A stretch of DNA of 64,000 bases, from the NCBI RefSeq assembly GCF_023684385.1, contig NZ_JAGSOJ010000001.1:1449146-1513145 (forward strand), written 5' to 3'. Each line of letters starts with the position of its first letter. Position 1 is the first letter of the stretch. This document shows positions 26,213 to 34,816 of the stretch, piece by piece. This stretch comes from Oceanirhabdus seepicola (GTDB lineage Bacteria > Bacillota > Clostridia > Clostridiales > Clostridiaceae). The notes beneath the pieces were generated by a model. That model was not told the origin of the DNA, searched no databases, and saw nothing but the letters and a program-made list of their open reading frames with translations. Made by a program: the position numbers and the translations under genes.

Positions 26213-27565
26213 CTATCTTTGAAGTTTAAAATTATTATCATCAATATCGTCATCACTATATATACTCATGATATAACTTCTTAAAAAGCTGGGGGAAGCT
26301 TCCTGCCATAGCATAAACCCTTCTGAATTTATAATTTTCTCTGTAGTATTGTCAGTACCTTCAAAATACTTTATATTCAATTTTTTAAAAGTTTCTGCCA
26401 TCATATGTTTCTCTCTGTCATCATAATTATTATTTTCTGTTAAAAAATTATAAGCCATATCATAGGCTTTATCTCCAAAGAAAGTATAAGCATATTTTCC
26501 AAATTCATTTAAATTCTCATCAAGTACCCCATTTTCTTTAGACCAACCTTCTACATCAACAAATTCAGTACTATAGGTATATGAATTTCTTTCAGGAGAA
26601 TAGTCAAGTTTTCCATATTGCTGTGGATACACTGAAAGTGAGCTTGTTGCAATATCATAAAATTCTTGAGACGTATTTGATTTATTGACTTTTTCATATG
26701 AACATATATCCTGAATATGAACATGTCCACTTAATGCTAAATTCAAACCTAAATCTGAAAATACTTCTAACACTTTTTCATTACTATTAATTGTGAATCC
26801 TTCGCTCAGAATCTCACTATGATCCAGTAAATTGTGATGCATCACTGTAATAATTTCTGCACCATTTTCTTTTGCTAATACACTACATTCTTGTATCCAC
26901 TCTAATGTTTCCTGTTTAATCATCCCCTCTGTTTGTGGATTACCATACTTTTGATTGTTTAAATACATATTTGTATCAAGCATTAACAACCATATATCCT
27001 CTGAAGGGGATGCAAGATAACTTAATGAATTTTCATCTTTTAAAATAGCTTCATTATATCCAAACTTATTATAAATCAAACTAAAATCTTTATCAGTTAT
27101 GGTATCCACAGGATATCTTTGATCATCTTTAAATCCTAATGCCCATGGATTGAATATATCATGATTCCCAGGAGTCACATATACAGTGGTTCCCATCTCT
27201 TCGATCTTATTTAATTTTTCCGCTAACTCAATATGACTTTCTTTTTCTCCGTTATTTGTTAAGTCTCCACTAATTATCAGAATCTCAGGTACCTTCTGTT
27301 CAATATCATTCATAAAAGCTTCTAATATTTCATCTATATAATCTAACTGTTTCCCATCTCCACCAATAAGAAATTTTTGAAATGCTTCACCATCATCTCT
27401 CAAACTTTCAGCTAAGTAATGAATATCAGTTGTTATAAAAAATGTGATTTTTTCACCTAATTTATGTTTAGGAGATATAGTAATCTTTGTATTATTAGAA
27501 CATCCTATTAGAATCATCATCATAATAAAAGTTATAATTATTATTGACCTTTTGTAAACCTTCAT
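26213..27565 (-). CDS. Metallophosphoesterase lipoprotein
   Basis: 450 residues, exported and lipid-anchored (signal region ending LIGC). Calcineurin-like phosphoesterase metal motifs in order: FFITTDIHYLAE (D-x-H), ISGDLTNNGEKE (GD), VTPGNHDIFNP (GNHD), VMHHN (H) and LSGHVHIQD (GHxH). About 130 further residues after the catalytic domain are unassigned. The fold acts on phosphomonoesters, phosphodiesters or nucleotides; the real substrate is unknown. ATG follows AGGAGG. It lies 37 bases upstream of the macrodomain gene on the same strand, so it may be in the same transcript; whether it takes part in ADP-ribose turnover is a guess. Confidence 0.9.
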   Translation of the reverse strand: MKVYKRSIIIITFIMMMILIGCSNNTKITISPKHKLGEKITFFITTDIHYLAESLRDDGEAFQKFLIGGDGKQLDYIDEILEAFMNDIEQKVPEILIISGDLTNNGEKESHIELAEKLNKIEEMGTTVYVTPGNHDIFNPWALGFKDDQRYPVDTITDKDFSLIYNKFGYNEAILKDENSLSYLASPSEDIWLLMLDTNMYLNNQKYGNPQTEGMIKQETLEWIQECSVLAKENGAEIITVMHHNLLDHSEILSEGFTINSNEKVLEVFSDLGLNLALSGHVHIQDICSYEKVNKSNTSQEFYDIATSSLSVYPQQYGKLDYSPERNSYTYSTEFVDVEGWSKENGVLDENLNEFGKYAYTFFGDKAYDMAYNFLTENNNYDDREKHMMAETFKKLNIKYFEGTDNTTEKIINSEGFMLWQEASPSFLRSYIMSIYSDDDIDDNNFKLQR

Positions 27566-27603
27566 ATTTCCTCCTAGTCAAGTCTAAAGTCTTAAATATA
27601 GTA

Positions 27604-27638
27604 AAGCACTATGAACACAGTTGAAATTCATAGTGCTT
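27604..27638. terminator. Terminator after NmrA-like gene
   Basis: Perfect 12-base arms AAGCACTATGAA / TTCATAGTGCTT, 22 bases past the stop at 27661. Confidence 0.8.
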
Positions 27639-27660
27639 ATCTTTAATCTAATTCTAAAAT

Positions 27661-28140
27661 CTATGAACCCAAAACAAATGAATTGTCTTCAAGTAATTCT
27701 TCTAGTTTTTTATAAACATAATCTGGATATAATTTTGTTGATAAAAGAATATCTGGATGTGAATTATCAGCCAATTTTGTTAGTACGTATTCACAAGGTA
27801 TAAATCTTTTTACTCCTGCTTTTTCAGCAGCTTCTACGATTTTCATCTCAATATTCTTAACATTATCAACACTAACTTGAGTTGTTTCAACAACCACATC
27901 TATTTCTTCAAATATTTCCGTTAAATTTTCAACATTATCGTACTCACCACAGAATTGTAATTCTGCTCCATGTGATTTTAAATATTCTAATTTATCTTTA
28001 TTTCTATTATGTTTTCTTCTTGAAACTACTACAACTTCAGCTCCAAGTTTTAGAAGTTCCTCTGTCAATGGGTATCCAACTTGACCAGTTCCTCCTACTA
28101 CAGCTACACGTAAATCTAAGTTTAAATTTTTATTCTTCAT
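27661..28140 (-). CDS. NmrA-like NAD(P)-binding protein, short
   Basis: 159 residues with a Rossmann start RVAVVGGTGQVGYPLTEELLKLGAEVVVVSRR split at residues 11-42 and a second motif EKAGVKRFIPCEYV. This is the isoflavone reductase/NmrA pattern, but usual members have about 300 residues; this one stops soon after the strand-6 region, so it lacks the substrate domain. It may be a truncated gene or a small sensor protein. It follows the NhaC antiporter gene by 46 bases and shares its terminator. Confidence 0.75.
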   Translation of the reverse strand: MKNKNLNLDLRVAVVGGTGQVGYPLTEELLKLGAEVVVVSRRKHNRNKDKLEYLKSHGAELQFCGEYDNVENLTEIFEEIDVVVETTQVSVDNVKNIEMKIVEAAEKAGVKRFIPCEYVLTKLADNSHPDILLSTKLYPDYVYKKLEELLEDNSFVLGS

Positions 28141-28186
28141 AGTTACCCATCCTCTCTTTATTTATACAAATTATATATTTATATAA

Positions 28187-29581
28187 TTAAATAATAAATC
28201 CAAATACTAAAAATCCTAAACTTGCTAACACTGCCGATGTCAAAGCATATGGCATTTGAGTTTTAACATGGTCTATTACATGTACTTCAGCAATCATAGA
28301 CGATAAAATTGTTGAATCTGAAATTGGAGAACAATGATCCCCAAATACACTTCCTGAGATAATTGCTCCAAGGGTCAATGGAATACTCACACCAAGAGCT
28401 GCAGCCATTGGAATTGCAATTGGTATCAACACCGCCACTGTACCAGCACTTGTTCCTGTAGCAAATGACATCATTGCACCAACAATGAAAATCATCACTG
28501 GAACAAAAGCTGGATTAACATTACTACTGATAGATGCAATAAATTCACCAGTTCCTAATTGGCTGACTAAATCACTAAAGGCAAAAGCTAAAACCAAAAT
28601 CATTGTAACTCCTAGGTAATTACCCATACCCTTCATAACCCATTTCATATAAGTTTCTGTCTTTGTTATTCCTTGAGCAATATAATAAATTCCTGTGACA
28701 ATCAAGGTAATGATTGCACCAATATAAATTCCTGCAGATCCATCACCTTTTAATATATTTCCATCCCCTGTAATAATCATAATTACAAAGATACTCCCTA
28801 CTAATAAGGCTAATGGGATAAGCATGTTTTTTGCATTTGGTGTAATATCACCTTCAAAAATCTCTTCTGAAGAATAGTCCTCAACTTCCCTTTCACCTGT
28901 ATTCAACTTTACCCATTGTGTTTCTTTCTTTCTATGTTTATCAGTAAAAATAACCACACCAACTAATAGTATTGATAAGATTCCATAAAGCTGAAATGGT
29001 ATTGCTGAAATTACCACACTCATTGGGTCTACATCAATAATTCCTGCTGAGACTTGTCCTCCAATCATAGCAATTAAAAATGCACCTGCTGCATTAAATG
29101 GTATAAGCCATGCAATCGGAGAAGAAGTAGAATCTGTAATGTATGCCAATTTCTCTCTTGATACATCAAAGCGATCAAATAGAGGCCTTGAAGCAACTCC
29201 TGAAATTACAATTGAACTTGTCGCATCAATAAATAAGAAAATACCAAGTAAATAAGCCAATAATTGTGCTCCAATCTTGGATTTCACCACTTTTCTCTTT
29301 TCAGTCAAATACTCTACCATCCCATGAACCCCACCTGAGGCTTCAATCACATAAACAAAAGCTCCTATCATTAAACAGAACAATATGGATTTTGCCGCCC
29401 AATCATCTTGAAATACTTGATAAATACTATTTAAACCTGTAAAAACTATTCCTGTATTAACATCTAAAATAATACCTGCTGCAATAATTCCTGATAAAAG
29501 TGCAATAAATACATTCTTTGCTGCAAAAGCCAAAATAACTGTTAATAAAACTGGTACAATTGATAACCAACTAATTTCCAC
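28187..29581 (-). CDS. NhaC-family Na+/H+ antiporter
   Basis: About 464 residues, a dozen hydrophobic spans. The family motifs FATGTSAGTVAVLIPIAIP (near 375-395) and ISGSVFGDHCSPISDSTILSS (near 410-430) identify the NhaC/ion-transporter superfamily, where members exchange Na+ for H+ or move organic ions such as malate/lactate. I chose GTG at 29581 with AGAGGTGA upstream rather than GTG at 29590. First gene of the pair with the NmrA-like protein; divergent from the azoreductase gene. Confidence 0.9.
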   Translation of the reverse strand: MEISWLSIVPVLLTVILAFAAKNVFIALLSGIIAAGIILDVNTGIVFTGLNSIYQVFQDDWAAKSILFCLMIGAFVYVIEASGGVHGMVEYLTEKRKVVKSKIGAQLLAYLLGIFLFIDATSSIVISGVASRPLFDRFDVSREKLAYITDSTSSPIAWLIPFNAAGAFLIAMIGGQVSAGIIDVDPMSVVISAIPFQLYGILSILLVGVVIFTDKHRKKETQWVKLNTGEREVEDYSSEEIFEGDITPNAKNMLIPLALLVGSIFVIMIITGDGNILKGDGSAGIYIGAIITLIVTGIYYIAQGITKTETYMKWVMKGMGNYLGVTMILVLAFAFSDLVSQLGTGEFIASISSNVNPAFVPVMIFIVGAMMSFATGTSAGTVAVLIPIAIPMAAALGVSIPLTLGAIISGSVFGDHCSPISDSTILSSMIAEVHVIDHVKTQMPYALTSAVLASLGFLVFGFII

Positions 29582-29808
29582 TATAATCACCTCTTCATTT
29601 GTCTCTAATATATTTCAATGAAAATTTATCTTTAATATATTTTTATTATAGTGATATTATTCTCCTATTAGAATGTAGGACTTATACGAATAACTATAAA
29701 AATGAAACCTAATGATTCAAAATCAAAAATCTGACATGTAAAAATATTGGAATATAAACAAGCACTTTGTTAGATACTATATCTGAAAAATAAAAAAGAG
29801 GTGTCATA

Positions 29809-30450
29809 ATGAAAAAATTACTCTATATCACCTGTAACTCAAAGCCTGAAAATATATCTGCTAGTAAAACAGTTGGAAGAGAGTTTATAAATGCATTCCT
29901 TGAAAAAAATGATGATTATGAACTTAAAGAAGTTGATCTTTATAAGATTAATCTACCTAGACTTCATTACAGATATTTTAAAGGAAGAAATGAACTTGTA
30001 GATCAACAAGTATATGATCAATTATCAGAAAATGAAAAAAGAGACGTAGATAGGATAATTGAACTTGCAAAGGAATTCAAGGATGCTGACTTTTATGTAA
30101 TAGCAGCTCCTATGTGGAGTCTTTTGTTTCCAGCCCCATTAAAAGAATATTTAGATTGCATAATACAACAGGATGTTACCATAAAAATTGAGCCTAATAA
30201 TATTAAAGGTCTATTAAATGATAGATGCAGAACTATGGTGTATATTCAATCATCTGGCGGTCCGGTACCTTGGCTCCTAGAAAGAAGAATTAATCATGGA
30301 GGAACATATCTCAAAGATATTTTCAAGTTTCTTGGCATAAAGAATTTCCATGAAATTTTAGTTGATAATACTCAATTTACTGAAGAAGAAGAACATACGG
30401 CTGTCGAGAAAGGTAAGAACGAAGCTAGAGATTTAGCATCAAAGCTTTAG
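29809..30450 (+). CDS. azoR: FMN-dependent NADH-azoreductase/quinone reductase
   Basis: 213 residues of the flavodoxin-like fold 2. LLYITCNSKPENISASKTV is the FMN phosphate-binding start, VIAAPMWSLLFPAPLKEYLDCIIQ (about 103-126) matches AzoR PMxNFxxPxxLKxxxD, and SSGGPVPW is the loop over the flavin. Reduces quinones and azo compounds with NAD(P)H. Single gene with terminator at 30468. Confidence 0.88.
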   Translation: MKKLLYITCNSKPENISASKTVGREFINAFLEKNDDYELKEVDLYKINLPRLHYRYFKGRNELVDQQVYDQLSENEKRDVDRIIELAKEFKDADFYVIAAPMWSLLFPAPLKEYLDCIIQQDVTIKIEPNNIKGLLNDRCRTMVYIQSSGGPVPWLLERRINHGGTYLKDIFKFLGIKNFHEILVDNTQFTEEEEHTAVEKGKNEARDLASKL

Positions 30451-30467
30451 ATATTTTATTATAATAA

Positions 30468-30494
30468 AAAGATACCTGCTTTTTAGGTATCTTT
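30468..30494 (+). terminator. Terminator of azoreductase gene
   Basis: Perfect arms AAAGATACCT / AGGTATCTTT, then GTTTATT. Confidence 0.85.
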
Positions 30495-30542
30495 GTTTAT
30501 TCTCAAAATTACAATATATTATTTTTACTATGTTTTCTAACT

Positions 30543-30658
30543 TTAGAATTTCAGATTGTTGAAAGAGTTCAATGTCAATGAATAAGCTCTCTGTGCAGTG
30601 CACAAAAGTGTACGTACATGAGTTGCACAGAGTGCCTTAACAACGCCGAAATTAAGCT
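30543..30658. repeat. Palindromic repeat-like element
   Basis: About 116 bases with nested inverted repeats: inner perfect arms CTCTGTGCA / TGCACAGAG, with GTGCAC and GTACGTAC in the loop, and outer imperfect arms AATTTCAGATTGTT / AACAACGCCGAAATT. It fills the gap between convergent genes and has no coding content. Structure suggests a REP/MITE-type element; only one copy is in the window. Confidence 0.55.
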
Positions 30659-30661
30659 TTA

Positions 30662-31540
30662 TCAGCGGCCTGAATCAAAATATTCTGCTCTAAATTCCTT
30701 GGGTGAAATTCCTTCATAGCGTTTAAAAAACTTAGTTAAATTAGAAGGCTCGTCAAATCCCATCAAATCTGAAATTTCATTTATTGTGTACTCTCCCTGA
30801 TCTATATACCTCTTAATTTCTAATAATATTCTATCAATAATAAATTGTTTAGCTGATAAATCTACCACTGCTCTTGTTGCTTGATTAATTGTTTTTTGCG
30901 AAACTAACATCATCTTTGCATAATCTTGAACTGTTTTCTTTTCCTTATAATGAATTTCTACAAGATTTTTAAATTCTACAAACCTTTTATAACTACCAGA
31001 AATTTCTCTTTGTTCATTAGGCTTCTTAAACTTACTGATTGCGAGCATAAAACTTCTAAAAAGAGATTTTAACAATGATCCTTTCACTGCATTATCTTCT
31101 GCTTTGTACTCTTTATACAATAAATCAATAAGTATACGATTTGAAGATTCCTCTGAAACATCTATATTAATAATAGGATTATATAATGGACTATTGAAGT
31201 GCTCCAAAAAATCTTGAATACTCATCTTTGAATCGGCACACAAATAATCTTCAGTGAATAAAAGAATGTATCCAGTAGCTTTAGTATCTGGAAAAAATCG
31301 ATGTACTTGATTCTTACCAATCAATATCATATCTCCTGCTTTAAAATCATATACTTTGAAATCTACTTCATGTTTTCCTTCACCAGATGTTATATACAAT
31401 ATATTATAAAAATTCATTCTGAAATTTTCTAATAAAATTTTAGTTGGGCGTGTCTTAAAAAACTCTTGTAAGTCCACTATTTCAAACTCAAATAACTTAT
31501 CTTCAGTTTTTTTAAAATTAATTCTTCTAATAGTATCCAT
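30662..31540 (-). CDS. AraC-family regulator with N-terminal cupin
   Basis: 292 residues in the usual order: ligand-binding cupin (about 20-110, with YNILYITSGEGKHEVDFKVYDFKAGDMI split around residue 50-75), linker helices, and C-terminal double helix-turn-helix (VQDYAKMMLVSQKTINQATR; INEISDLMGFDEPSNLTKFFKR; GISPKEFRAEY). ATG at 31540 after TGGAGG. It lies downstream of the LysM protein gene but is separated by a perfect 37-base hairpin. Target unknown; the azoreductase gene is convergent to it. Confidence 0.9.
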   Translation of the reverse strand: MDTIRRINFKKTEDKLFEFEIVDLQEFFKTRPTKILLENFRMNFYNILYITSGEGKHEVDFKVYDFKAGDMILIGKNQVHRFFPDTKATGYILLFTEDYLCADSKMSIQDFLEHFNSPLYNPIINIDVSEESSNRILIDLLYKEYKAEDNAVKGSLLKSLFRSFMLAISKFKKPNEQREISGSYKRFVEFKNLVEIHYKEKKTVQDYAKMMLVSQKTINQATRAVVDLSAKQFIIDRILLEIKRYIDQGEYTINEISDLMGFDEPSNLTKFFKRYEGISPKEFRAEYFDSGR

Positions 31541-31575
31541 AGATAAACCTCCAGTTGATAATCCCTTTTATTATA

Positions 31576-31612
31576 ACATAAGGCGTATGATAATATATCA
31601 TACGCCTTATGT
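31576..31612. terminator. Strong hairpin between LysM protein and AraC genes
   Basis: Perfect 17-base arms ACATAAGGCGTATGATA / TATCATACGCCTTATGT with a 3-base loop. No long T-run follows, but its place 16 bases after the stop at 31628 fits a terminator; it could also be an operator for the AraC gene. Confidence 0.65.
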
Positions 31613-31627
31613 TACTTAACCAATCAA

Positions 31628-32653
31628 CTAAAATTTACCGTTATCATTTTTCCATTCTTCTTTATTTAGAATATTTTCAATAACATCCCAATGTTCTGCT
31701 ATCTTTCCATTCTCAACTCTAAATAGATCATAGTAAGCTACTTTCTGTCCACCAAAAGTTCCTTCACTTACTGATAAAACAAAGTTCCCTTGGCCTAGTA
31801 TCATATGGTTCTCTTCATACACCATATAGATTTCTTGCTCTGCCATAGCCGCCATAGCTTGTCCTAAGCCTGATAATCCATCTGCTATTTGTGTATTATG
31901 TTGAATATAATTATCACCATCAAAATATTCTCCCATTACATCAAATTTCCCTGCCATTAAAACCGTCTCCACAAAATCTTTAACAAGTGCTTTATTTTCT
32001 TCTGTCTTATCTAGTTCAACAACTTCTGTTACTCCATCAAGTTGTGTTCTTCCACTTGGATTAGGCTCCACTATCTTCTCAGCTAAATTATCCCAATGTT
32101 CTACAATTAAGCCATCTTCGAATCTAAAAATATCAAATCCTACTTTTGGTCCAAAGAAATTATAATCAGTCTGAGTTATAACGTAATCCCCATCTTCAAA
32201 TACTCTAACTACATCTACTGATGAACTTCCTGGCGGTAGCATACTAAGTAATTGTCCAAAACCTTCTAATCCATCTCCAGCTGATAAATTATGTTGAATA
32301 TATTTTTCTGGATTAATATATGCAATTGCTTCTGAATCACCTGTTTCAATACTATTTAAAACTGCTACTACTTTTTCTGAGTTACTTAATTCTTTTTTAC
32401 TTTCTTCTTTACTTATTTCTTTGCTTGCTTCCTCATTAATGCTAACTTTTATTTTTTGATCTGGGAATATCAAATGTGGATTATCAAGCTTATTTATCTC
32501 TGCAAGCTTCTCCCATGTTGTATCATACTTTCTTGCTATTTTCCAAAGTACGTCACCTTTTTTTACAGTGTAGTATTCATCATTAGCAAAAGCTGTAGTT
32601 GATGCACTAAAAAGTATCCCCAGTGCTAAAGTTGCTGTTATCGCTTTTTTCAT
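31628..32653 (-). CDS. Exported LysM protein with two SnoaL-like domains
   Basis: 341 residues. Signal peptide MKKAITATLALGILFSAS..AFA, then one LysM module (YYTVKKGDVLWKIARKYDTT, about 27-70) that binds peptidoglycan, a charged linker, and two SnoaL/NTF2-like repeats (about 95-205 and 220-335). The repeats share matching text: YIQHNLSAGDGLEGFGQ / YIQHNTQIADGLSGLGQ, FGPKVGFDIFRFEDGLIVEHWD / FGGQKVAYYDLFRVENGKIAEHWD. Such alpha+beta barrels bind or isomerise small hydrophobic molecules. An exported wall-bound pair is unusual; ligand unknown. Own promoter; AGGAGG before ATG. Confidence 0.9.
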   Translation of the reverse strand: MKKAITATLALGILFSASTTAFANDEYYTVKKGDVLWKIARKYDTTWEKLAEINKLDNPHLIFPDQKIKVSINEEASKEISKEESKKELSNSEKVVAVLNSIETGDSEAIAYINPEKYIQHNLSAGDGLEGFGQLLSMLPPGSSSVDVVRVFEDGDYVITQTDYNFFGPKVGFDIFRFEDGLIVEHWDNLAEKIVEPNPSGRTQLDGVTEVVELDKTEENKALVKDFVETVLMAGKFDVMGEYFDGDNYIQHNTQIADGLSGLGQAMAAMAEQEIYMVYEENHMILGQGNFVLSVSEGTFGGQKVAYYDLFRVENGKIAEHWDVIENILNKEEWKNDNGKF

Positions 32654-32772
32654 AATTGTTCCCTCCTAAAATATAAAATGTGTGGTAAGTTATATTTCTT
32701 CTTAAATTTTTTGTGTTTCTTTCCATTTGCTTAATATTATTCTATATTTACGGAAGGTAAAAGACCATATAA

Positions 32773-32817
32773 AAAAGAACCTGAAAAAAGTAATAATGAA
32801 ACCTTTCCCGTTCTTTT
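32773..32817 (-). terminator. Hairpin downstream of activator gene and repeat
   Basis: Arms AAAAGAAC / GTTCTTTT around a long loop, followed on the minus strand by TTTATATGG. Likely ends transcripts coming from 33772 through repeat copy 2. Confidence 0.5.
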
Positions 32818-32835
32818 GTTTAATTTATCTATATA

Positions 32836-33010
32836 AGGCAAGTTCAAATAAATAACAAGTCAGTTATACAGAAAGAAATTATCATTATATCTTGATATAG
32901 AAAAAGTGGTGAACCTTCACTATTTTCTATATCAAAATTAATAAGGTAAATTTCTTTCTGTATACTCGTCTATTTTGCATCATTGACTGGTTATTTATTT
33001 TCACATGCCT
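32836..33010. repeat. Interspersed palindromic repeat, family A, copy 2
   Basis: 175 bases. Ends are AGGCAAGTTCAAATAAATAA at the left and, on the other strand, AGGCATGTGAAAATAAATAA at the right. ACGAGTATAC/CTCGTC words match copy 1. The centre differs: a long stem of AGAAAGAAATT..AATTTCTTTCT and TATATTGATATAGAAAA..TTTTCTATATCAAA arms. It begins 4 bases after the stop codon of the activator ATPase gene. Confidence 0.8.
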
Positions 33011-33013
33011 AAA

Positions 33014-33772
33014 CTATTTAATCTTTTTAGCCATAAGAGCCGCTCCGATAGCCCCTGCATATCTAGCTAATTCAGTTGTTTTTACTGGTACGTTTAGTTT
33101 TTCTGAAAGTTTATTAACAATGTATTCACTTTCACATAACCCACCTGTTAAAAAGTAATTTGTTCCTGAGGAATGTTTTCCACATAGTGATTTCACTTTA
33201 CTCACAACTGAATCTACAATAGCGAAGGCTATATCTTGTTTTTTCTCTCCTCTACCTATTAAACTTATAACCTCTGATTCAGCAAAAACAGTACACATTG
33301 AACTTATAGTAATTCCTGAACCTTGAGATGCTAGTTCACATAGCTTTTCTATATCAACCCCAAGTGTATTACCCATTATTTCTAAAAATCTTCCTGTCCC
33401 CGCTGAACATTTATCATTCATAATAAAATTTGTTACCATATCATTTTCTACAGTAATTACCTTAGTATCTTGACCTCCAATATCAATTACAGTACAGTCG
33501 CTATTACTAAGATACGCAGCACCTTTACCATGACAAGTTATCTCAGTTATTGTCTTATGTGCATAAGGTACAGACACCCTTCCATACCCCGTTGCTACAA
33601 CTTTAGAATTATCTTCATTTATATCTAATATCATTAATTTATCTTTGATAAGATTAGCTGTTTCAACGCTACTCCACCCAGTGGGCATAACAAAGGTTTC
33701 TATTAATTTATCTTCATTAAATACCGCAACCTTAGCTGCAGTAGATCCTATATCTATTCCTATATAATTCAT
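33014..33772 (-). CDS. Orphan CoA-dehydratase activator ATPase (HgdC/BcrA-like)
   Basis: 252-residue ASKHA ATPase: phosphate-1 loop YIGIDIGSTAAKVAVF, phosphate-2 TVIDIGGQDTKVI, and adenosine loop LTGGLCES. The two Cys that bridge a [4Fe-4S] cluster between subunits are in NDKCSAGTGRF and SSMCTVFAES. Activators of this family inject one electron, at the cost of ATP, into 2-hydroxyacyl-CoA dehydratases or benzoyl-CoA reductases. No dehydratase gene lies next to it, so the partner is encoded elsewhere or is a new one. ATG after AGAGGTG. Repeat family A starts right behind the stop. Confidence 0.92.
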   Translation of the reverse strand: MNYIGIDIGSTAAKVAVFNEDKLIETFVMPTGWSSVETANLIKDKLMILDINEDNSKVVATGYGRVSVPYAHKTITEITCHGKGAAYLSNSDCTVIDIGGQDTKVITVENDMVTNFIMNDKCSAGTGRFLEIMGNTLGVDIEKLCELASQGSGITISSMCTVFAESEVISLIGRGEKKQDIAFAIVDSVVSKVKSLCGKHSSGTNYFLTGGLCESEYIVNKLSEKLNVPVKTTELARYAGAIGAALMAKKIK

Positions 33773-33857
33773 ATGTCTTTCACCTCTAAGTGTAAAAATT
33801 CTTTAAATTCATAATTAATTCTATCATATCCATATAAGTTTTGAATTTTTGTTTTTT

Positions 33858-33886
33858 AATAGATGATTAGCCATCTATTGGTTTTT
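33858..33886. promoter_or_regulatory. Hairpin in leader of activator gene
   Basis: Perfect arms AATAGATG / CATCTATT with T-runs on the plus side (GGTTTTTT) and, beyond, A-runs. It is 86 bases before the minus-strand start at 33772; either an attenuator-like element or a stray terminator. Confidence 0.35.
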
Positions 33887-34048
33887 TAAATAGTTTAATA
33901 TGCTAGTCCTATTGTTTAACGATTCTTGTCGGATTTATGTACAACTCTCCGCCCATTTGAATATAATATATTGAATACTATGAATAAATTGATCAACTAA
34001 TGATGAATATTGCAACAAAAAGATTACTAAAGAAAGGAATGTTATATA

Positions 34049-34510
34049 ATGAGCACTAACAGTTTTACCTTTAAAATCAGAACTCAATTTAGCTTTATTG
34101 TAGATGATCGTACTTTTAGTTGTATTTTAAGCGGCATTGCTAAAAAGGGTATAAATATTACAGGTCATTTTCAAACAAAGCTTTTTGATCCTAATAATAA
34201 GTGTAACCATAATTTCACTTCCAATATAGTTAGACTTGTCGTTGGTAGTGCTGATGCTGAAAGTAGTAGGGATATTATCGGAGTACGATATGTACTTGAC
34301 TGTCTTGGTGTTGATTTTCAAGAGAAATCGGTCATTCAAGTAGTTGAACTAACATCTGGAACTCCTGGTATATTGAATTATATAATTAGTTCATTATTGT
34401 GCAAGGTAATGGTTAATGCACTATATATCGGAGAAGAAAACAACTGTTTTTTAGATGTGTCAGATATTTGTAAAGCCTTAAGAATCTTATCTGAAACAAA
34501 AGTTGAATAA
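34049..34510 (+). CDS. ACT-like domain protein of unknown role
   Basis: 153 residues, soluble. The pattern FSFIVDDRTFSCILSGIAKKGINITGHFQ followed by VRLVVGSADAES and later GTPGILNYIISSLLCKVMVNALYIGEE suggests two beta-alpha-beta-beta ACT-type units (residues 8-65 and 88-135), which bind amino acids or other small ligands. I do not recognise the family with certainty. ATG after AAAGGAATG. It stands alone, divergent from the activator ATPase gene. Confidence 0.65.
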   Translation: MSTNSFTFKIRTQFSFIVDDRTFSCILSGIAKKGINITGHFQTKLFDPNNKCNHNFTSNIVRLVVGSADAESSRDIIGVRYVLDCLGVDFQEKSVIQVVELTSGTPGILNYIISSLLCKVMVNALYIGEENNCFLDVSDICKALRILSETKVE

Positions 34511-34816
34511 GTCCCAAAATATTCAAGCACATGTTGTTCATATGATTAAAAACAATATAGAAAAAATTTAAAGTTATTTAAAATAAATGGGGTACTTGAT
34601 ATGTTAGTGCCCTTTTACTTTGTTAATTTTTATAATAATATGATATAATTTACATAGAATTACATATTATTTTTAGTACATAACATATTTGTATTAAGGC
34701 TTAATGGTTATATTGAATAATATATCTGTATTCGTCGTAATGGAAAGATATTAAATATGACGAAATAGTAGAAAAATATGAACTAACGATTATTTATATT
34801 AGTTGGAGGTATTATT
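34511..34816. other. Gene-free interval
   Basis: 306 bases, nearly pure A+T, separating two plus-strand genes. The stretch TATAAT-rich around 34640-34660 may hold the promoter of the methyltransferase. No hairpin terminator or gene could be supported. Confidence 0.4.

Noticed and set aside
27661..28140. Frameshift to a longer NmrA protein
   Set aside because: The stop is followed at once by a terminator-like hairpin and no continuing reading frame with family motifs is visible downstream.
34511..34580. Frame-shifted extension of the ACT-like gene (reads SQNIQAHVVHMIKNNIEKI)
   Set aside because: The alternative frame is closed by a stop a few codons into the gene, so no longer product can be built.
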